In this document: positions 6,603-10,441 of the stretch, one piece after another
Layout of the letters: the number at the start of each line of letters is the position of its first letter
How positions within the stretch are numbered: position 1 is the first letter of the stretch
Assembly (NCBI GenBank): GCA_900556695.1
Contig: USQA01000024.1
Span: 1 to 10,441 of the forward strand
DNA: 10,441 nt
Origin: an uncultured Clostridium sp.
GTDB lineage: Bacteria; Bacillota; Clostridia; TANB77; CAG-508
Reading direction: 5' to 3'
The notes under the pieces: model-generated
The model's database searches: none
What the model saw: only the letters and a program-made list of their open reading frames with translations
What the model was told of the DNA's origin: nothing
Made by a program: the position numbers and the translations under genes

Positions 6603-7956
6603 ATGGCTTTTGAAGGATTATCTTCTAGATTACAAGAAATAACAAGAAAAATTAGAGGAAAAGCAAGAATAACAGAATCAGATTTAAAAGAAATGTTAAG
6701 AGAGGTTAAGCTTGCACTTTTAGAAGCGGATGTTAACTATAAAATAGTTAAAGAATTTATTTCAACTATTCAAGAAAAAGCACTTGGTCAAGATGTTTTA
6801 AAATCATTAACACCAGGTCAACAAGTAGTCAAAATTGTAAAAGATGAATTAGTAGAATTGCTTGGTGGAACAGAGTCAAAAATTAATTTTACGCCAAATC
6901 CACCAACAGTAATTATGCTAGTAGGTCTTCAAGGTTCAGGTAAAACAACAACTTGTCGGAAAACTTGCAAATCTTCTTAGAAAACAAGGAAAAAAACCAC
7001 TTTTAGTAGCATGTGATGTTTATAGACCAGCAGCTATTAAACAATTACAAGTTGTTGGAAAACAATTAAATATTCCAGTTTTTAGCAACGAAACATCTAA
7101 AGATGTTGTTCATATAGCAAAACAAGCCATGTCAACAGCAATCTCTAAATTAAATGATGTAGTTATATTAGATACAGCTGGACGTTTACATATAGATGAA
7201 GCTTTGATGGAAGAATTAAAAGATTTAAAAGCTAACATTAAACCACATGAAATATTATTAGTAGTAGACAGTATGACAGGTCAAGATGCTGTAAATGTAT
7301 CAGAAAAGTTTAATGATGCTCTTGGAATAGATGGAGTTGTTTTAACTAAATTAGATGGTGATACACGTGGTGGTGCTGCTTTATCAGTAAAGAAAGTAAC
7401 AGGAAAACCAATCAAATTTGCAGCAACTGGTGAAAAAATGAGTGACTTAGAAGTATTTCATCCAGATAGAATGGCACAAAGAATATTAGGAATGGGAGAC
7501 ATATTATCAGTTATAGAAAAAGCAGAAGAATCATTTGATTTAGAACAAGCTGAAAAGCTAGAAAAACAATTAAAGAAAAAAGAATTAGATTTAGATGACT
7601 ATTTAATGCAATTAAGACAAGTAAAAAAGATGGGTTCTTTTTCATCATTATTAAAAATGATACCAGGAATGAATCAAATAAAAGATTTAAAGGTAGATGA
7701 CAAAGAATTTGAAAGAATAGAAGCTATTATATGTTCTATGACAAAAGCAGAAAAGAAAGATACTAGAATTTTAAATGCAAGTCGTAGACAACGTATAGCA
7801 AAAGGTAGTGGAACAACAGTACAAGATATTAATAAATTCATAAAATCTTTTGAAATGACACAAAAAATGATGAAGAAAATGAAAAACAACAAAGGTGGAA
7901 TGAAAAAATTAATGAATGGAATAGATGAAAACGCATTAAAAAATTTCAAATTTTAA
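6603..7956 (+). CDS. ffh: Signal recognition particle GTPase Ffh, read through a +1 shift at CGG
   Basis: The SRP54 homologue binds SRP RNA and signal sequences and targets nascent membrane proteins to FtsY. The first 118 codons cover the N domain and the P-loop GLQGSGKTTT (108-117). Codon 119 is CGG (6957-6959), and the zero frame stops six codons later. Skipping the C continues as GKLANLL and gives a 450-residue protein, the normal Ffh length. It has DVYRPAA (138-144), DTAGRL (190-195), TKLDGDTRGG (from 248) and a Met-rich M domain (about 300-450) with MIPGM and a tail full of Met and Lys. No second ffh copy lies in the window, and the gene is essential in most bacteria, so a dead gene is unlikely. 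A sequencing error is possible but would have to mimic the two dipeptidase sites. ATG at 6603 follows GGGAGTG at 6591-6597. Confidence 0.93.
6957..6959 (+). other. Putative +1 recoding site in ffh
   Basis: The zero frame reads ACT TGT CGG AAA ACT and stops at TAG 6978-6980. Skipping C6957 gives ACT TGT GGA AAA CTT GCA AAT, that is TCGKLAN, the conserved TTTxGKLA stretch straight after the Ffh P-loop. Zero-frame ACA ACA ACT TGT encodes the end of the P-loop, so the break falls exactly inside a conserved motif with no residue lost or gained. The base after CGG is A, as at the other two sites. I see no strong Shine-Dalgarno-like stimulator directly upstream. Confidence 0.8.
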
Positions 7957-7981
7957 ACATTATCAATTAGTTATTAAATTT

Positions 7982-8018
7982 AAGTTAGCTGTGAAAGTAA
8001 AAAAACTACAGATAACTT
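7982..8018 (+). promoter_or_regulatory. Hairpin between ffh and rpsP, role unknown
   Basis: The arms 7982-7992 and 8008-8018 pair over 11 positions with one G/A mismatch. A further three pairs can form inside (7996-7998 with 8005-8007). No T run follows, so it is a poor terminator. It could be an RNA processing site, an attenuating structure or a leader element before rpsP in the 150-base gap. The rest of the gap is AT-rich and holds a decoy AAAGGAG (8047-8053) without a start codon at a usable distance. Confidence 0.45.
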
Positions 8019-8106
8019 ATATCAAATATAAAAGAAAAAATATTTTAAAGGAGTTTTTTTAAAAATAAAGAAAGAAACTTCTATAATTCCTAAGGAGGTG
8101 GAATAA

Positions 8107-8346
8107 ATGGTAAAAATAAGATTACAAAGACAAGGAAAGAAAAAAGCTCCATTTTATCATATTGTAGTTGCTGATTCAAGAAGTCCAAGAGATGGTAAAA
8201 TAATAGAAAAACTTGGAACATATGATCCAATGACAGATCCAGCTACAATAGTTTTAGATAATGAAAAAGTAGAAAAATGGATAAAAAATGGTGCAAAACC
8301 AACAGATACAGTTAAAGACTTAATAGAAAAGGCTCAAAATAAATAA
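8107..8346 (+). CDS. rpsP: Ribosomal protein bS16
   Basis: Small-subunit protein S16, which binds 16S rRNA and helps 30S assembly. The 79-residue length and sequence are typical: MVKIRLQRQGKKKAPFYHIV, then ADSRSPRDGK and LGTYDP, with a Lys/Glu-rich C-terminus. A near-perfect Shine-Dalgarno sequence (AAGGAGGTG, 8092-8100) sits 6 bases before ATG, consistent with very high expression. It starts the usual rpsP-khpA-rimM-trmD-rplS order, 150 bases after ffh. Confidence 0.98.
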   Translation: MVKIRLQRQGKKKAPFYHIVVADSRSPRDGKIIEKLGTYDPMTDPATIVLDNEKVEKWIKNGAKPTDTVKDLIEKAQNK

Positions 8347-8372
8347 TTGTATATGTAAAGACGGAGGAAAAT

Positions 8373-8603
8373 ATGAAAGATATTTTGGAAACAATCATCT
8401 TAAGTTTAGTAGATGATAAAGAATCAGTCCAAATCAATGAAGTAAACAACGAAAAATCAATTGTATTTGAAGTTAAAGTAGCAGAAAGTGATATGGGCAA
8501 AATTATAGGAAAGCAAGGAAGACTTGCAAAATCAATTAGAACTGTAATGAAATCAATAGCAGGAAAAGAACATAAGAAAGTTTCAATTGAATTTATTGGA
8601 TAA
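8373..8603 (+). CDS. khpA: KH-domain RNA-binding protein KhpA (YlqC)
   Basis: A 76-residue protein made of one KH domain, with the GxxG loop visible in MGKIIGKQGRLAKSIRTVM (about residues 46-64). In Firmicutes KhpA partners with KhpB/Jag to bind RNA and affects cell-size control and ribosome-related processes; that role is family knowledge. GGAGG at 8362-8366 precedes ATG by 6 bases. The gene lies 26 bases after rpsP and 21 before rimM, the standard place for this family (formerly UPF0109). Confidence 0.96.
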   Translation: MKDILETIILSLVDDKESVQINEVNNEKSIVFEVKVAESDMGKIIGKQGRLAKSIRTVMKSIAGKEHKKVSIEFIG

Positions 8604-8624
8604 ATTTAAAAATTGGAGATAGTT

Positions 8625-9131
8625 ATGACTGAATATTTTGAAATTGGTCAAATTGTAAATACATTTGGAATAAAAGGAATGGTAAAAATAAAACCATTTA
8701 CAGATGATATTAATAAATTTGACAAATTTAAAAAGATATATATAAAAAAAGAAAATACCAAAAAAGAATATCAAATAGAAGAAGTAAAATATCATAAACA
8801 AATGGTGTTAATGAAATTAAAAGGTATAAATACTCCAGAAGAGGCAGATCTATTAAGAGGAAGTTATTTGATAATAAACAGAGAAGATGAAGAACCTCTT
8901 GAAGAAGGAACATATTACATAGTTGATTTATTAGGATCAGAAGTTTATACAGACGAAGATGTTTTACTTGGGAAATTAGAAGATATATATAATACAGGTA
9001 GTAATGATATATATGTTGTAAAAGATGAATTAGGTAAACAAGTTCTTTTACCAGCAATATCAGATGTAATAAAAAATATTGATATTAAAAACAAAAAAAT
9101 AACAGTTCATATTGTGTCTGGATTAATGTAA
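8625..9131 (+). CDS. rimM: 16S rRNA processing protein RimM
   Basis: Ribosome maturation factor that binds S19 and aids 30S head assembly. The 168 residues fit the family. The N-terminal beta-barrel begins EIGQIVNTFGIKGMVKIKPFTD and contains LKGINTPEEADLLRG. The C-terminal PRC-barrel has EEGTYYIVDLLGSEVYT, LLGKLEDIYNTGSNDIYVV and VLLPAISDVI. I choose ATG at 8625 because GGAG (8615-8618) lies 6 bases ahead. An upstream in-frame TTG at 8613 would overlap that ribosome site and is rejected. The stop overlaps an ATG just before trmD, suggesting tight coupling. Confidence 0.96.
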   Translation: MTEYFEIGQIVNTFGIKGMVKIKPFTDDINKFDKFKKIYIKKENTKKEYQIEEVKYHKQMVLMKLKGINTPEEADLLRGSYLIINREDEEPLEEGTYYIVDLLGSEVYTDEDVLLGKLEDIYNTGSNDIYVVKDELGKQVLLPAISDVIKNIDIKNKKITVHIVSGLM

Positions 9132-9142
9132 TGGAGGGAAGA

Positions 9143-9808
9143 ATGAAATTTGATGTTTTAACACTTTTTCCGGAAATGTTTGATGTATTAAAACAAAGCA
9201 TAATAGGAAAAGCACAAGAAAAAGAACTAATAGACATTAATTTAATAAATATTAGAGATTTTTCAAATGATAAACATAAAAAAGTAGATGATACTCCATA
9301 TGGTGGTGGTGCTGGTATGGTAATGATGCCAGATATAGTTTACAAAGCATACAAATCTGTAAAAACAGATAAAGCAAAAGTAATTTATATGACACCACAA
9401 GGAAAAACATTAAATCAGAAAAAAGTTGAAGATTTAGCTAAACAAGAACATTTAATTATACTTTGTGGACATTATGAAGGGATAGACCAAAGAGTTCTTG
9501 ATAAAATTGTAGATGAAGAAATATCTATTGGAGATTATGTATTAACAGGAGGAGAAATTCCTGCAATGGTGTTAATAGATAGTGTAAGTAGATATGTAGA
9601 AGGCGTTTTGAAAGAAGATTCTATTAAAGAAGAGAGTTTTTCAAATGGACTTCTAGAATATCCGCAATATACAAGACCAGAAATATTTGAAGGAGAAAAA
9701 GTTCCTGAAATATTATTATCTGGACACCATGAGAATATAAACAAATGGCGTAAGCAAAAATCTTTGGAAATAACAAAACAAAAAAGACCAGACTTACTAC
9801 AAAAGTAA
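9143..9808 (+). CDS. trmD: tRNA (guanine-37-N1)-methyltransferase
   Basis: SPOUT-class enzyme that uses S-adenosylmethionine to make m1G37 in tRNAs with G36, which prevents +1 frameshifting. The 221 residues show all family motifs: MKFDVLTLFPEMF, DDTPYGGGAGMVM, YMTPQGKTLNQ, the knotted cofactor site LCGHYEGIDQRV and SIGDYVLTGGEIPAM, and the tail YTRPEIFEGEKVPEILLSGHH. ATG at 9143 has GGAGGG (9133-9138) ahead and gives the usual start. ATG at 9131 overlaps the rimM stop and would sit on the ribosome site. The link to frame maintenance is notable beside the CGG shift sites, but the enzyme looks intact. A CGG triplet at 9171-9173 is out of frame (CCG GAA). Confidence 0.97.
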   Translation: MKFDVLTLFPEMFDVLKQSIIGKAQEKELIDINLINIRDFSNDKHKKVDDTPYGGGAGMVMMPDIVYKAYKSVKTDKAKVIYMTPQGKTLNQKKVEDLAKQEHLIILCGHYEGIDQRVLDKIVDEEISIGDYVLTGGEIPAMVLIDSVSRYVEGVLKEDSIKEESFSNGLLEYPQYTRPEIFEGEKVPEILLSGHHENINKWRKQKSLEITKQKRPDLLQK

Positions 9809-9846
9809 GAGACTGTCTAATAAAGAAAGAAGGAGGAAATTCTAAA

Positions 9847-10365
9847 ATGGATATTATAAAATCAATTGAACATGAACAATTGAAAAATAAAATACCAGAA
9901 TTAAAAGTTGGTAATACAGTAAAAGTTCACGTAAGAATAAAAGAAGGAAACAAAGAAAGAATCCAAGTATTTGAAGGAATTATAATAAAAGTACAAGGTG
10001 GAGGAGTTAACCAAACATTTACAGTTAGAAAAATATCATATGGTGTAGGTGTTGAAAAAACATTTTTAGTACATTCACCTTTAGTTGAAAAAGTAGAATT
10101 AGTAAGAGTAGGTAAAGCAAGAAGAGCTAGATTATTCTACTTAAGAGACAGAGTAGGTAAAGCCGCTAAAACAAAAGAAATGGTAGGAGCAAGAATTGAA
10201 AACAGAGAAATAACTATCAAAGAAGATTTAGTAGAAGAACCAGTAGAAGAAAAAACAGAAGTTGTAGAAGAACCAGCTAAAGAAACAGCACCAGTTGCTG
10301 AAGAAGCTAAAACTGAAACAACACCAGCAGAAGCAAAAAAAGAAGAAGAAAAAAAAGCTGAATAA
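9847..10365 (+). CDS. rplS: Ribosomal protein bL19 with acidic C-terminal extension
   Basis: Large-subunit protein L19, located at the 30S-50S interface. Residues 1-111 form the normal core, with LKVGNTVKVHVRIKEG, RIQVFEGIIIKVQGGGVN, FTVRKISYGVGVEKTF and RRARLFYLRDRVGKAAK, ending where ordinary L19 proteins stop (about 115). About 60 further residues follow. They are rich in Glu, Ala, Thr, Pro and Lys, with repeated VEEP-like units, predicted to be disordered and strongly acidic. The extension uses the same A-rich codons as the core and ends at a proper TAA directly before a terminator, so it does not look like a read-through artefact. ATG at 9847 follows AAGGAGG at 9829-9835. Confidence 0.96.
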   Translation: MDIIKSIEHEQLKNKIPELKVGNTVKVHVRIKEGNKERIQVFEGIIIKVQGGGVNQTFTVRKISYGVGVEKTFLVHSPLVEKVELVRVGKARRARLFYLRDRVGKAAKTKEMVGARIENREITIKEDLVEEPVEEKTEVVEEPAKETAPVAEEAKTETTPAEAKKEEEKKAE

Positions 10366-10371
10366 TCATAT

Positions 10372-10413
10372 AAAAAATCACTAGTAAGAGCAAATCTTAT
10401 TAGTGATTTTTTT
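10372..10413 (+). terminator. Strong intrinsic terminator after rplS
   Basis: An 18-base-pair stem (10372-10389 with 10395-10412, one G-U pair) closes a five-base loop (GCAAA) and ends in a seven-T run at 10407-10413. It begins seven bases after the rplS stop and so closes the ylxM-rplS cluster. The left flank is A-rich, so it could act on both strands. Confidence 0.93.
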
Positions 10414-10441
10414 GCCATTTTTTTATCATAAAGGACATTCT

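Noticed and set aside
250..6959. CGG reassigned to another amino acid instead of a frame shift
   Set aside because: Reassignment alone would leave the zero frame, which stops within a few codons at each site. The conserved sequence continues in the +1 frame.
6603..7956. ffh as a pseudogene or as two separate genes (first frame to 6980, second from ATG 7129)
   Set aside because: The sequence between 6958 and 7129 is conserved Ffh in the +1 frame (GKLANLL, DVYRPAA), so ATG 7129 is only an internal Met. Family length is exact when joined.
8613..8624. Upstream TTG start for rimM
   Set aside because: It overlaps the GGAG that serves ATG at 8625, and family proteins begin at the later site.
9131..9142. 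Upstream ATG start for trmD overlapping the rimM stop
   Set aside because: The GGAGGG needed as a ribosome site lies within these codons. The family start MKFDVLTLFPEMF matches ATG 9143.
1..10441. CRISPR arrays, tRNA or rRNA genes, phage genes
   Set aside because: No regularly spaced repeats beyond the single pair at 21-80, no cloverleaf or rRNA signature, and no phage or transposase proteins were seen.

Overview
AT-rich, mostly plus-strand bacterial DNA. The gene order and protein families point to a low-GC Gram-positive (Clostridia/Firmicutes-type) chromosome: a Phe T-box leader before pheS and pheT, then ylxM-ffh-rpsP-khpA-rimM-trmD-rplS. Stop codons are almost all TAA and Arg is mostly AGA. 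No close species match is claimed.

Layout. Positions 1-80 hold a paired GC-rich repeat. Positions 90-1498 (minus) encode a PepV-type M20 dipeptidase. Positions 1611-1913 carry a promoter and a Phe-specific T-box riboswitch that controls pheS (1967-2986), a small unknown gene (3082-3357) and pheT (3369-5771). A 45-residue membrane protein and a long terminator hairpin follow. A sigma-A-like promoter at 6167-6195 then starts the translation/secretion cluster: ylxM, ffh, rpsP, khpA, rimM, trmD and rplS. The cluster closes with a strong intrinsic terminator at 10372-10413.

Main observation. Two genes look broken in a conventional reading: ffh once and the M20 dipeptidase twice. All three breaks are identical in kind. 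The zero frame meets a CGG codon followed by A, and the conserved protein continues in the +1 frame, so that C is skipped and GGA is read as Gly. With these shifts the products have normal family lengths (450 and 468 residues) and complete motifs. I searched every coding frame in the window by eye, about 3,000 codons. CGG is in frame only at these three places, while CGG triplets in other phases occur five times in genes that read normally. Ffh is essential in nearly all bacteria, so simple pseudogenes are unlikely. The pattern suggests that CGG is an unassigned or hungry codon used as a +1 frameshift site, or that CGGA is read as a four-base Gly codon. Systematic sequence error is the main alternative.

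The other genes are ordinary housekeeping functions: phenylalanyl-tRNA synthesis, signal recognition particle, ribosomal proteins S16 and L19, 16S maturation (RimM), tRNA m1G37 methylation (TrmD) and a KH RNA-binding protein. L19 carries an unusual acidic tail.
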